NCBI GenBank assembly: GCA_024235935.1
Contig: JACKLL010000003.1
Span: 124,001-188,000 of the forward strand
Length of the DNA: 64,000 nt
From: Rhodoferax sp.
GTDB lineage: Bacteria > Pseudomonadota > Gammaproteobacteria > Burkholderiales > Burkholderiaceae_C
Direction of reading: 5' to 3'
Shown: one piece after another, positions 51,001 to 60,198 of the stretch
Layout: every line of letters starts with the position of its first letter
Position numbering within the stretch: the stretch's first letter is position 1
The notes under the pieces: model-generated
Database searches by the model: none
What the model saw: only the letters and a program-made list of their open reading frames with translations
Told to the model about the DNA's origin: nothing
Program-made: the position numbers and the translations under genes

Positions 51001-52014
51001 ATGAAAGTCTTTCGCGGCCTGCACCACGCGGCCCTGGCACCCGGATGTGCCCTCACGATCGGCAATTTCGACGGCGTACACCGCGGCCACCAGGCCATGC
51101 TCGCGCTGCTGCGGGCCGAGGCCGCCCAACGCGGCGTTGCCAGCTGCGCCCTGACTTTCGAGCCCCACCCACGCGACTATTTCGCCGCCGCCACCGGCAA
51201 ACCCGAACTGGCGCCGGCCCGGATCGGAAGCCTGCGCGACAAGCTGCACGATCTGGCGCACTGTGGCATCGACCAGGCCGTGGTCATTCCGTTCAATGCC
51301 CGGCTGGCAGCCCTGTCGCCGCAGGACTTCATCCGCACGGTGCTGGTCGACGGCCTGCGCGCGAAATACGTGCTGGTGGGCGATGATTTCCGCTTTGGCG
51401 CCAGGCGCGCTGGCGACTACGCCATGCTGGACGCGGCCGGCGAAACATTCAGCTTCGACGTCGCCCGCATGAACAGCTACGAGGTCCACGGCCTGCGGGT
51501 CTCCAGTTCCGCGGTGCGCGAAGCACTGTCCCAGGGGCGCATGGCGGATGTCGAGCGGCTGCTGGGGCGGCCCTACTGCATATCCGGCCATGTCGTGCAT
51601 GGCCGCAAGCTGGGCCGGGACCTCGGATTTCCGACCCTGAACCTTCGCTTTGCGCACTGGAAGCCCGCCGCCAGCGGCATCTTCGTGGTGCGCGTCCATG
51701 GCCTGGCCGCGCAGCCTCTGCCCGGCGTGGCCAACCTGGGCGTGCGTCCCTCACTCGACCCGGACGATGTCAATGGCGGGCGCGTGCTGCTCGAGACCCA
51801 CTGCCTGGAGTGGCCGCACGGCCTGGGACGTGATGGTGGCTACGGTAAAATCGCCCGCGTGGAACTGCTGCACAAACTGCACGACGAAAGAAAGTACGAC
51901 GGCCTGGACGCGCTGAAGCGTGGAATCGCGACCGACCGGGATGACGCACATGCGTATTTCGCGTCCATGCATGCCGAAACCCACCGGCAAACCACACGCG
52001 ACCGAATTCAGTAG
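51001..52014 (+). CDS. ribF: Bifunctional riboflavin kinase/FAD synthetase
   Basis: A 337-residue enzyme that makes FMN and FAD. The N-terminal adenylyltransferase domain has TIGNFDGVHRGHQAML (residues 20-35) and VGDDFRFGARRAGD, and the C-terminal kinase has GHVVHGRKLGRDLGFPTLNL and GVANLGVRPS. ATG 51001 matches the usual start. It heads the group ribF-ileS-lspA. No FMN riboswitch was recognised upstream. Confidence 0.95.
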   Translation: MKVFRGLHHAALAPGCALTIGNFDGVHRGHQAMLALLRAEAAQRGVASCALTFEPHPRDYFAAATGKPELAPARIGSLRDKLHDLAHCGIDQAVVIPFNARLAALSPQDFIRTVLVDGLRAKYVLVGDDFRFGARRAGDYAMLDAAGETFSFDVARMNSYEVHGLRVSSSAVREALSQGRMADVERLLGRPYCISGHVVHGRKLGRDLGFPTLNLRFAHWKPAASGIFVVRVHGLAAQPLPGVANLGVRPSLDPDDVNGGRVLLETHCLEWPHGLGRDGGYGKIARVELLHKLHDERKYDGLDALKRGIATDRDDAHAYFASMHAETHRQTTRDRIQ

Positions 52015-52068
52015 GCGAAAGCACCGCCCGCACGCCTTCGCGGCGCGTGGATCCGGGGGTTTTCGCCT
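52013..52068 (+). other. Structured intergenic element between ribF and ileS
   Basis: AGGCGAAA (52013-52020, overlapping the ribF stop) and TTTCGCCT (52061-52068) are perfect 8-base arms. The 40 bases between them contain a further GC-rich imperfect hairpin centred on TTCG near 52038. There is no T-run after it. It could be an mRNA processing or attenuation structure in the ribF-ileS transcript. Confidence 0.4.
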
Positions 52069-52162
52069 TGCCAGCAAAGGCTCTTGATGGCGCCCGGCGC
52101 CCCCCGGGCATCCCGATTTCCTGTTCCAGCGACTCCCGTCCCGACGTGACGGGGCCACATCC

Positions 52163-55027
52163 ATGACCGACAAGACCGACTACCGCAGCACCCTGAACCT
52201 TCCCGAAACCCCGTTCCCGATGCGTGGCGACCTGCCCAAGCGCGAACCGGTCTGGGCCCGTGAATGGGACGAAAACGGCATCTACAAGAAGCTGCGCGAC
52301 GCCCGCCAGGGTGCACCCCTGTTCATCCTGCACGACGGCCCGCCCTATGCCAATGGCCAGATCCACATGGGCCACGCCGTCAACAAGATCCTCAAGGACA
52401 TGATCGTCAAGGAGCGCCAGCTCGAGGGCTTCGACGCCCGCTACATCCCGGGCTGGGACTGCCACGGTCTGCCGATCGAGAACGCGATCGAGAAGAAGTT
52501 CGGCCGCAACCTGCCGCGTGACGAAATGCAGGCCAAGAGCCGCGCATTCGCCACGGAGCAGATCGCGCTGCAAATGGGCGACTTCAAGCGCCTGGGCGTG
52601 CTGGGCGAATGGGACCACCCCTACCGCACCATGGACTTCAAGAACGAAGCCGAGGAGATCCGCGCCTTCAAGCGCGTGGTCGAGCGCGGCTTCGTGTACC
52701 GGGGCCTGAAGCCGGTCTACTGGTGCTTTGACTGCGGCTCTTCGCTGGCCGAATTCGAGATCGAATACGCCGACAAGAAATCCCTGACGCTGGACGTCGG
52801 GTTCCTGTGTGCCGAGCCGCAGCGGCTAGCCCAGGCCTTCGGCCTGGACGGGCTGGCCAAACCGGCATTCGCCGTGATCTGGACCACCACCGCCTGGACG
52901 ATTCCCGCCAACCAGGCGCTGAACCTCAACCCGGATCTGGAATACGCGCTGGTGGACACACCGCGCGGCCTTTTGCTGCTGGCCACCAGCCTGGTCGCCA
53001 GCTGCCTGGAGCGCTACCAGCTGACCGGCACCGTGCTGGCCACCAGCGCCGGCAAGGCGCTGGCCGGCATCGCGTTCCACCATCCCCTGGCCCACGTGGA
53101 CAAGGGCTATGACCGACGGGCACCCATCTACCTGGCCGACTACGCCACGGCCGACGACGGCACCGGCATCGTGCACTCCGCACCCGCCTACGGCGTGGAA
53201 GACTTCAACAGCTGCGTGGCACACGGTGTCGCCCTCGACGACATCCTCAACCCGGTTCAGGGCAACGGCCAGTACGCAGCCGACTTGCCGCTGTTCGGCG
53301 GGCTCAATATCTGGAAGGCCAGCCCCAGGATCATCGACGTGCTGCGCGAGTCGGACCGCCTGTTTGCCAGCACCCAGATCGAACACAGCTATCCGCATTG
53401 CTGGCGCCACAAGTCGCCGGTGATCTACCGCGCAGCGGCGCAGTGGTTCATCCGCATGGACCAGGGCGAAGGCGTGTTCACCAAGGACAAGGCACCCCGT
53501 ACGCTGCGCCAGATGGCGCTGGACGCGATCGAGCAGACGGCCTTCTACCCGGAGAACGGCCGTACCCGGCTGCGCGACATGATCGCCGGCCGGCCCGACT
53601 GGTGCATCAGCCGCCAGCGCAACTGGGGGGTACCGCTGCCGTTCTTCATCCACCGCGACTCGGGCGAGCTGCATCCGCGCACGATGCAGATCCTCGACCT
53701 GGCGGCGGATATGGTCGAAAAAGGCGGCATCGAGGCCTGGAGCAAGGCCACGCCCGAATCCATCATCGGGGAGGCCGATGCCAGGCTATACGCCAAGAGC
53801 AATGACATCCTGGAAGTCTGGTTCGATTCCGGCACCACGCATACGACTGTGCTCAAGGGCTCCCATGCCGGCAATGGCCATCCCGAAGGCCCGGAGGCCG
53901 ACCTGTACCTGGAAGGCCACGACCAGCACCGCGGCTGGTTCCACTCCTCGCTGCTGACCGCATGCGCGATGTACGACCGGGCCCCATACAAGGCCTTGCT
54001 GACCCACGGCTTCACGGTTGACAGCCAGGGCCGCAAGATGAGCAAGAGCCTGGGCAATGGCGTCGACCCGCAGGAAACCTCGAAGAAGCTGGGCGCCGAA
54101 ATCATCCGGCTGTGGGTGGCCGCCAGCGACTACTCGGGCGATATCGCCGGCGACGACAAGATCCTGGCGCGCGTGGTCGATACCTACCGGCGCGTGCGCA
54201 ACACGCTGAAATTCCTGCTCGCCAACACCAGCGACTTCGACCCGGCGCAGCATACGGTCGCCGCCGCAGACATGTTGGAGATCGACCGCTTCGCGCTGTC
54301 CAGGCTGGCCGCGCTGCAACAGGACATCCTGGCCCACTACAAGGTGTACGAGTTTCACCCGGTGGTGGCCAAGCTGCAGATCTACTGCAGCGAAGACCTG
54401 GGCGCCTTCTACCTCGACATCCTGAAAGACCGCCTGTACACGACCGGCGCCGATTCGCTGGCACGCCGCTCCGCCCAGACGGCCTTGTGGCAGATCACCC
54501 AGGCCATGCTGCGCTGGATGGCACCGTTCCTGAGCTTCACGGCCGAGGAGGCCTGGGCCGTGCTGTCTGCGGCCGGCAAGGTGGCGCCTGCCGAGCAGGT
54601 ATCGATCTTCACGACCCGGTTTGCGGAACTGCCCGTCGCCGACCCGCAACTGCTGGACAAATGGGCCCGGATCCGCGCCGTGCGGGAACTGGCCAACAAG
54701 GAGATCGAGGCCCTGCGCGAAGCCGGCAAGGTCGGCTCGTCGCTGCAGGCACGGGTCGACATCGAGGTGCCGGCCGACAGCCAGGGCGATTTGCTGGCCG
54801 CGCTGCAAAGCCTGGGCGACGACCTGCGCTTCGTCTTCATCACGTCCGACGCCACGGTCAAGGCCGGCCCGGAACTGCGGGCAACGCCGGCGCCGGTGTC
54901 CGACACCAAGTGCGAACGCTGCTGGCACTACCGCTCCGACGTCGGTCACGACCCGGCCCATCCCGGCATTTGCGGCCGCTGCACGACCAACCTGTTCGGC
55001 GCGGGCGAGACGCGGCGCTTTGCGTGA
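52163..55027 (+). CDS. ileS: Isoleucine--tRNA ligase
   Basis: A 954-residue class I synthetase. The HIGH motif is HMGH at residues 68-71 (GQIHMGHAVNK), the editing domain (CP1) spans roughly 200-400, KMSKS begins at Lys625 (GRKMSKSLGNG), and a C-terminal zinc ribbon has Cys917, Cys920, Cys937 and Cys940. This is the bacterial type sensitive to mupirocin in general. Its stop codon overlaps the lspA start by one base (TGATG). Confidence 0.97.
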   Translation: MTDKTDYRSTLNLPETPFPMRGDLPKREPVWAREWDENGIYKKLRDARQGAPLFILHDGPPYANGQIHMGHAVNKILKDMIVKERQLEGFDARYIPGWDCHGLPIENAIEKKFGRNLPRDEMQAKSRAFATEQIALQMGDFKRLGVLGEWDHPYRTMDFKNEAEEIRAFKRVVERGFVYRGLKPVYWCFDCGSSLAEFEIEYADKKSLTLDVGFLCAEPQRLAQAFGLDGLAKPAFAVIWTTTAWTIPANQALNLNPDLEYALVDTPRGLLLLATSLVASCLERYQLTGTVLATSAGKALAGIAFHHPLAHVDKGYDRRAPIYLADYATADDGTGIVHSAPAYGVEDFNSCVAHGVALDDILNPVQGNGQYAADLPLFGGLNIWKASPRIIDVLRESDRLFASTQIEHSYPHCWRHKSPVIYRAAAQWFIRMDQGEGVFTKDKAPRTLRQMALDAIEQTAFYPENGRTRLRDMIAGRPDWCISRQRNWGVPLPFFIHRDSGELHPRTMQILDLAADMVEKGGIEAWSKATPESIIGEADARLYAKSNDILEVWFDSGTTHTTVLKGSHAGNGHPEGPEADLYLEGHDQHRGWFHSSLLTACAMYDRAPYKALLTHGFTVDSQGRKMSKSLGNGVDPQETSKKLGAEIIRLWVAASDYSGDIAGDDKILARVVDTYRRVRNTLKFLLANTSDFDPAQHTVAAADMLEIDRFALSRLAALQQDILAHYKVYEFHPVVAKLQIYCSEDLGAFYLDILKDRLYTTGADSLARRSAQTALWQITQAMLRWMAPFLSFTAEEAWAVLSAAGKVAPAEQVSIFTTRFAELPVADPQLLDKWARIRAVRELANKEIEALREAGKVGSSLQARVDIEVPADSQGDLLAALQSLGDDLRFVFITSDATVKAGPELRATPAPVSDTKCERCWHYRSDVGHDPAHPGICGRCTTNLFGAGETRRFA

Positions 55028-55527
55028 TGGCGCGACCCATCATGCAAACGCGGGGGGGCGGCATGCTGCCCTGGCTGGGTCTGGCCCTGGTGCTGCTGAT
55101 CGTGGACCAGTTCACCAAGATCCTGATTCTGGGCTCCTACCAGCTGGGTGACAGCACCCGGGTCACCAGCTTCTTCAACCTGGTGCGGGTCCACAACGAA
55201 GGCGCCGCGTTCTCGTTCCTGGCTGGCGCCGCCGGCTGGCAACGCTGGTTCTTCACCGCCATCGGCATCGGCGCCGCGCTGTTCATCGTCTGGATGCTGC
55301 GTTCGCACGCCGGACAGCGCCTGTTCGCGTTCGCGATGGCCTGCATCCTGGGGGGCGCCATCGGCAACGTCATCGACCGGCTGGTTCACGGCTACGTGGT
55401 GGATTTTCTACAGTTCCACTACGCCGGTTGGTATTTCCCCTCTTTCAATGTGGCCGACAGCGCGATTACCATCGGAGCTATCGCCTTGATACTGGATGAA
55501 CTCCTCAGAGTGCGCCGCGCACGCTGA
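55027..55527 (+). CDS. lspA: Lipoprotein signal peptidase
   Basis: A 166-residue inner-membrane aspartyl peptidase that removes signal peptides from prolipoproteins. It has four transmembrane helices. The catalytic aspartates are Asp126 (YVVDFLQF) and Asp144 (FNVADSAI), with the conserved NEGAAFSFL at residues 57-65 and GGAIGNVIDR at 109-118. The ATG lies within the ileS stop codon region, so translation is coupled; ileS-lspA is a classic pair. Confidence 0.96.
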   Translation: MARPIMQTRGGGMLPWLGLALVLLIVDQFTKILILGSYQLGDSTRVTSFFNLVRVHNEGAAFSFLAGAAGWQRWFFTAIGIGAALFIVWMLRSHAGQRLFAFAMACILGGAIGNVIDRLVHGYVVDFLQFHYAGWYFPSFNVADSAITIGAIALILDELLRVRRAR

Positions 55528-55538
55528 GGTCTGCCTGC

Positions 55539-57197
55539 TTGACCCACCTACTCAATCTGCTTGCTGCCATTGCCCTGCTGGTCTGGGGCACGCAGCTGGT
55601 CCGCACCGGAATCCTGCGGGTCTTTGGAGCCAACCTGCGCAGCGTCCTGGCCAAGAGCGTCAGCAACCGCATCAACGCGCTGATGTCGGGGCTTGCTGTC
55701 ACTGCGCTGGTGCAGTCGAGCACCGCCACCGCGCTGATCGTCGCCTCGTTTGTCGGCCAGGGACTGATGGCCTTGCCGTCGGCCTTGACGGTCATGCTGG
55801 GTGCCGATGTCGGCACCTCGCTGATGGCCGTCGTTTTCTCGCGCGACCTGTCCTGGCTGTCCCCACTGTTCATCTTCGTCGGGGTCGTGCTGTTCATTGC
55901 GCGCCAGTCGACCACGCTGGGCCGGATCGGCCGCATCCTGATCGGCCTGGGTTTGATGCTGCTGGCACTGAGCCTGGTGTCGCAGTCGGCCACGGTGCTG
56001 ACCAAGGCACCGGCGGTTCAGGCACTGCTGGCATCGCTGACCAGCGACCTGCTGCTGGAGATCTTCGCCGGCGCCTTTCTCACCGTGATGTGCTACTCCA
56101 GCCTGGCCATGGTGCTGCTGACCGCCACACTGGCGAGCACCGGTGTGATTCCGCTGGAGGTGGCGCTGGGCCTGGTGCTGGGTGCCAATCTGGGCAGCGG
56201 CCTGCTGGGGGTGCTCACCACCCTGGGCACCAGCATACAGACCCGGCAGGTGCCGCTCGGCAACCTGGTGTTCAAGATCATCGGCATCGCCATCGCAGCC
56301 CCCTTCGTCAGCCTCTGGATTCCCTTCCTGCAGGAGTGGATCAACGACAAGGCCACGCTGGTCGTCATGTACCACCTGTGCTTCAACGCATGCGTGGCGG
56401 CGCTGTTCGTCGGGCTGACACAGATCATCGCGCGCTGGGCCAAGGCCTTGCTGCCAGAACCTGACCGCTCCATCGTGGCCGGCCGCCAGCGCCACCTGGA
56501 CGCCACGGCCCTGTCCACCCCTTCACTGGCGATCTCCTGCGCCGTGCGCGAGGCCATGCATCAGGCCGACGTGGTGGAAACCATGCTGGTGGGCATGATG
56601 CGCGTCATCAGCAACAACGACAGCAAGCTGTCGCTCGAGCTGCGCAAGATGGATGACACGGTCGACGAGCTGTACTCCGACATCAAGTACTACCTCACCA
56701 AGATCTCGCGCGAGGCCCTGAGCGACAGCGAGGGCCGGCGCTGGACCGACATCATCAGCTTCACGATCAACATGGAGCAGATCGGCGACATCGTCGAGCG
56801 CGTGCTGATCGACATCGAGGACAAGAAGATCAACAAGGGGCGGGAGTTCTCGGGCGCAGGCGTCGCCGAGATCGGCGACCTGCATCACCGCCTGGTCGAG
56901 AACCTGCGCCTGGGCATGAGCGTTTTCCTGCACGGCAATGTGCGCGACGCCCAGAAGCTGCTGGAAGAAAAAACCCGCTTTCGCGATCTGGAGCGCCAAT
57001 ACGCCTCCACCCATCTCGGACGGCTGGCCGTCAATACCGTGCAAAGCATCGAAACCAGTTCGCTGCACCTGGACCTGATCAGCGATCTCAAGCGCATCAA
57101 TTCCCACATCTGCTCGATCGCCTACCCGATCCTGGACTCCGCCGGCGCCCTGGCGCCGAACCGGCTCAAGAAGTCGGTGCTCGACGCCGAGAGCTGA
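55539..57197 (+). CDS. Na/Pi cotransporter family protein with PhoU-like domain
   Basis: A 552-residue membrane protein. Residues 1-310 contain two inverted repeats of the Na/Pi-cotransporter domain, with QSSTATALIVASF (first) and CYSSLAMVLLTA (second). Residues 340-540 are a helical PhoU-like cytoplasmic domain. It would move phosphate across the inner membrane, probably as an exporter or low-affinity carrier like E. coli YjbB. The only fitting start is TTG at 55539, 11 bases after the lspA stop, which suggests weak translation as part of the lspA transcript. Confidence 0.85.
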   Translation: MTHLLNLLAAIALLVWGTQLVRTGILRVFGANLRSVLAKSVSNRINALMSGLAVTALVQSSTATALIVASFVGQGLMALPSALTVMLGADVGTSLMAVVFSRDLSWLSPLFIFVGVVLFIARQSTTLGRIGRILIGLGLMLLALSLVSQSATVLTKAPAVQALLASLTSDLLLEIFAGAFLTVMCYSSLAMVLLTATLASTGVIPLEVALGLVLGANLGSGLLGVLTTLGTSIQTRQVPLGNLVFKIIGIAIAAPFVSLWIPFLQEWINDKATLVVMYHLCFNACVAALFVGLTQIIARWAKALLPEPDRSIVAGRQRHLDATALSTPSLAISCAVREAMHQADVVETMLVGMMRVISNNDSKLSLELRKMDDTVDELYSDIKYYLTKISREALSDSEGRRWTDIISFTINMEQIGDIVERVLIDIEDKKINKGREFSGAGVAEIGDLHHRLVENLRLGMSVFLHGNVRDAQKLLEEKTRFRDLERQYASTHLGRLAVNTVQSIETSSLHLDLISDLKRINSHICSIAYPILDSAGALAPNRLKKSVLDAES

Positions 57198-57285
57198 TCC
57201 CAGGCTGGCGGCCAGCAAACCTGCCGCCTCCAGCCTCCGGCACCAAGGCGTTCGCTGGGGCAACCGCCGGCCGGCCGTGTGACGG

Positions 57286-58281
57286 CTACAAGGTCAGGAT
57301 CGTGCAACCCGTCGTCTTGCGGGCCTCCAGATCGCGATGCGCCTGCTGCACGTCCGCCAGCGGGTAGCGCTGGTCGATGCGGATCTTGACGTCACCGCTG
57401 ACCACCGCCGCAAACAGGTCTTCCGCCATCGCCTGCGTCGTCTCGCGCGTGGAAATGTGCGTGAACAAGGTCTGGCGCGTCACATAGAGCGAACCCTTGC
57501 CGCCCAGGATGCCAGGGGCGAACGGCGGCACGGGGCCGGACGCATTGCCAAAGCTCGCCATCAGGCCGAACGGCGACAGACAGTCGAGCGACTTGTCCCA
57601 GGTGTCCTTGCCGACCGAGTCGTACACCACCTTGACGCCCTTGCCGCCGGTGATCTCCTTGACACGGGCCAGGAAATCCTCGGTGGAATAGTTGATGACA
57701 TGGCTCGCGCCATGCGCCTTGGCCAGCGCGCACTTGGCGTCCGAGCCGGCGGTGCCGATCAGCTGCAGGCCCATCGCGTTCGCCCATTGGCAGGCGATCA
57801 GCCCCACGCCGCCCGCCGCCGCATGGAACAGAACATGGTCGCCCGGTTGCAGCCCGCCCTGGGGCTGCGTGCGTTTGAGCAGGTACTGGGCGGTCAGGCC
57901 CTTGAGCATCATCGCCGCGCCGGTCTCGAAAGAGATCGCGTCGGGCAACACGCAGACGGTCTTGGCCGGCATGACCCGCGCCTCGCTGTAGCTGCCCGGC
58001 GGATTGCTGGCATAGGCGGCCCGGTCGCCGACCTTGAGGTGGGTGACACCTGCACCGACCGCCTCGATCACACCCGAGGCCTCCATGCCCAGGCGCAGCG
58101 GCATGGGGAACGGGTAGAGCCCGGTGCGCTGGTAGACATCGATGAAGTTGAGCCCGACCGCCTTGTGGCGGATGCGGATCTCGCCCGGACCGGGCTCACC
58201 GACCTCGACATTCACCAGCTTGAGTTGTTCGGGTCCTCCCGTCTGGTCGATCTGGATGGCTTTGACGGAAATAGTAGACAT
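57286..58281 (-). CDS. NADPH:quinone oxidoreductase, zinc-independent MDR family
   Basis: A 331-residue medium-chain reductase of the QorA type. The N-terminal GroES-like domain has HKAVGLNFIDVYQRTGLYP, the nucleotide fold has HAAAGGVGLIACQWANAMG, and no structural zinc cysteines are seen. It would reduce quinones or similar enones with NADPH. It is divergent from the SH3-domain gene at 58381; the pair shares a 99-base region. Confidence 0.92.
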   Translation of the reverse strand: MSTISVKAIQIDQTGGPEQLKLVNVEVGEPGPGEIRIRHKAVGLNFIDVYQRTGLYPFPMPLRLGMEASGVIEAVGAGVTHLKVGDRAAYASNPPGSYSEARVMPAKTVCVLPDAISFETGAAMMLKGLTAQYLLKRTQPQGGLQPGDHVLFHAAAGGVGLIACQWANAMGLQLIGTAGSDAKCALAKAHGASHVINYSTEDFLARVKEITGGKGVKVVYDSVGKDTWDKSLDCLSPFGLMASFGNASGPVPPFAPGILGGKGSLYVTRQTLFTHISTRETTQAMAEDLFAAVVSGDVKIRIDQRYPLADVQQAHRDLEARKTTGCTILTL

Positions 58282-58380
58282 TGGCAGGTTCTCCTGGGCA
58301 AGTGTGGGACCGAAGTGGTGCGCCGATGGTGCCAGAACTCGGCGGGGCAGTTAATATCACGGAAATTCGGGAGCGAGAGG

Positions 58381-58998
58381 ATGCAAACGCGAATCGGAAG
58401 ACCGGTGGCAGCCGCATGGCTGACCATCGCAGTCTGCCTGGGGGCCCAGGCACAGACAACACCAGCCACCGCAGTCACGGCCGACACGGTCTTCGTCAAG
58501 CGCGAGACGCAGCTGCGCGAATCGCCCGCAGAGTCGGCACCTGCGCTGGCGCCGCTACCGGCCAAGACAGCGGTCACGCGCCTGGCCGCACGGCGCGGCC
58601 CCTGGATCGAAGTGCGCACCGCCGAAGGCGCGACCGGCTGGGTCCACATGTTCGACGTCGGGACAACACCGGTAGCCCAGGGCGGCAATTTTGCCACCGG
58701 CGCGCTGCGCGGCCTGACCAGCCTGTTCGGCGGCGGCAACAGCCTGGCCCCCACACGCACCGCCACCTCCACGATCGGCATTCGCGGCCTGGGGGCGGAA
58801 GACATCACCAACACCCAGCCCAACCCGATGGCGGTGACCCTGGCCGAGGCCTTGCGCGTGGACGCATCACAGGCACGCCAGTTCGGCGCGACAGCCGCAC
58901 TCACGCCCATGGCGGTCGAACCGCTGCCGGTACCACCCCGACCGCAGCAAGCCACCACCCCGACCCCCGGTGGGGGCCAGACGGAGAGCCAACGATGA
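58381..58998 (+). CDS. Exported SH3-domain protein
   Basis: A 205-residue protein with a Sec signal peptide (residues 1-25, LGAQAQ) and a bacterial SH3-like domain at about residues 33-95 (FVKRETQLRESPAESAP through GATGWVHMFDV). A Gly- and Pro-rich tail follows. Its stop overlaps the start of the M48 peptidase gene by four bases (ATGA), so both are translated together. It may target the peptidase to the cell wall, but this is inference. Confidence 0.8.
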   Translation: MQTRIGRPVAAAWLTIAVCLGAQAQTTPATAVTADTVFVKRETQLRESPAESAPALAPLPAKTAVTRLAARRGPWIEVRTAEGATGWVHMFDVGTTPVAQGGNFATGALRGLTSLFGGGNSLAPTRTATSTIGIRGLGAEDITNTQPNPMAVTLAEALRVDASQARQFGATAALTPMAVEPLPVPPRPQQATTPTPGGGQTESQR

Positions 58999-60171
58999 AC
59001 CGTATCCTCGTTTCGCTGAATTCACTGATACGGTCGTCGCTGCGCGGTGGCGCTGTCGCGCTGGCATGCGGCATGTTCACGACGGCGCCCGCCTGGTCGC
59101 AAAGCCAGGATGCTGCCCGCGCCCTCAATCTGTTTCAGCAGCTGCTGCAGCAACCCAAGCAGAACAACGCACCGGTACCGGTCAATCCGGCACTGCCGGT
59201 CCTGCCGGTACAGCCCGCCAACCCCGCGCAGCCACTGAATCCCGCCGGTCTGCTCGGCAATGCCCTGTCCGGTAGTGGCAATGCCCATCGGGCTGCAGGC
59301 AACGCGGCCCTGGCCGCCGATCTGGTCGGAATGCTGTCGCAGTCAACCGCGCAGATCGATCTGCCCCAGGAGCTCGAGATCGGCCGGCAATTGTCTGCCG
59401 TGCTGCTGGGCAGCAAGCCGCTGCACCCCGACATGCAGCTGCAGCGCTACGTGAACCAGCTCGGCCGCTGGATCAGCCTGCAGTCGGGTCGGCCTGATCT
59501 GCCCTGGACCTTCGCAGTTCTCGACGACGACGGATTCAACGCGTTTGCAGCGCCTGGCGGTTATATCTTCATCACCAAGGGGCTGATCGACCGGGTGGCA
59601 GACGAATCGGAACTCGCAGGCATCCTGGCCCACGAGATCAGCCACGTGGTGCGCAAGCACCATCTGGAGGCCATCGGCAAGAACGCCCGCGCCGGCATCG
59701 TGACGCAGCTGATCGGCTCCCAGCTCAACAACAATCTGGGCGGCGCCCTGTCCGCACAGCTGATCGGACTGGGTCGCAACCTGTACGCCAAGGGTCCTGG
59801 ACCAGGACGACGAATACGAGGCGGACCGGCTGGGCGTTACGCTGGCGGCAGCCTCGGGCTTTGACCCCTACGGACTACCGGCGGTGCTGCAGCAACTGCG
59901 CACCGCCGCTGCCGACAACCCGGTCTTCATGCTGGCGCTGAGCACCCATCCCCCGGCGCAGCTGCGCATCGACCAGCTGGAGCTGGCCATGGGCAACCGC
60001 CTCGACACATTGAGCGGCAAGACCGCGATGAGCATCCCGCAGCGCATGGGCCTGCTGGCGATGGCGCAAGCGCCCAAGGCGCCGGAGGCGACGAGCACCG
60101 CTGCGAGCAAGCCGCCGCCGGCCACGAAACTGCCCACCAGAACCAACACGCCCAAGGCCAAGAAACCCTGA
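58995..60171 (+). pseudogene. M48 family metallopeptidase, frameshifted
   Basis: The frame starting at 58995 encodes a signal peptide (to about residue 35), a Pro-rich segment and the catalytic HEISH motif at residues 213-217, then reads into nonsense after residue 267 and stops at 59864. One extra C in GGTCCTGG at 59796-59797 explains this: dropping it restores DDEYEADRLG, which holds the third zinc ligand Glu, and the frame then runs to 60171 (391 residues in total). Without correction the product lacks that ligand and about 125 residues. Either a recent inactivating mutation or a sequencing error. Intact homologues are periplasmic LoiP/BepA-like proteases. Confidence 0.78.
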
Positions 60172-60198
60172 CCAGCCGCTGGCGCCCGACGCGCGGCC

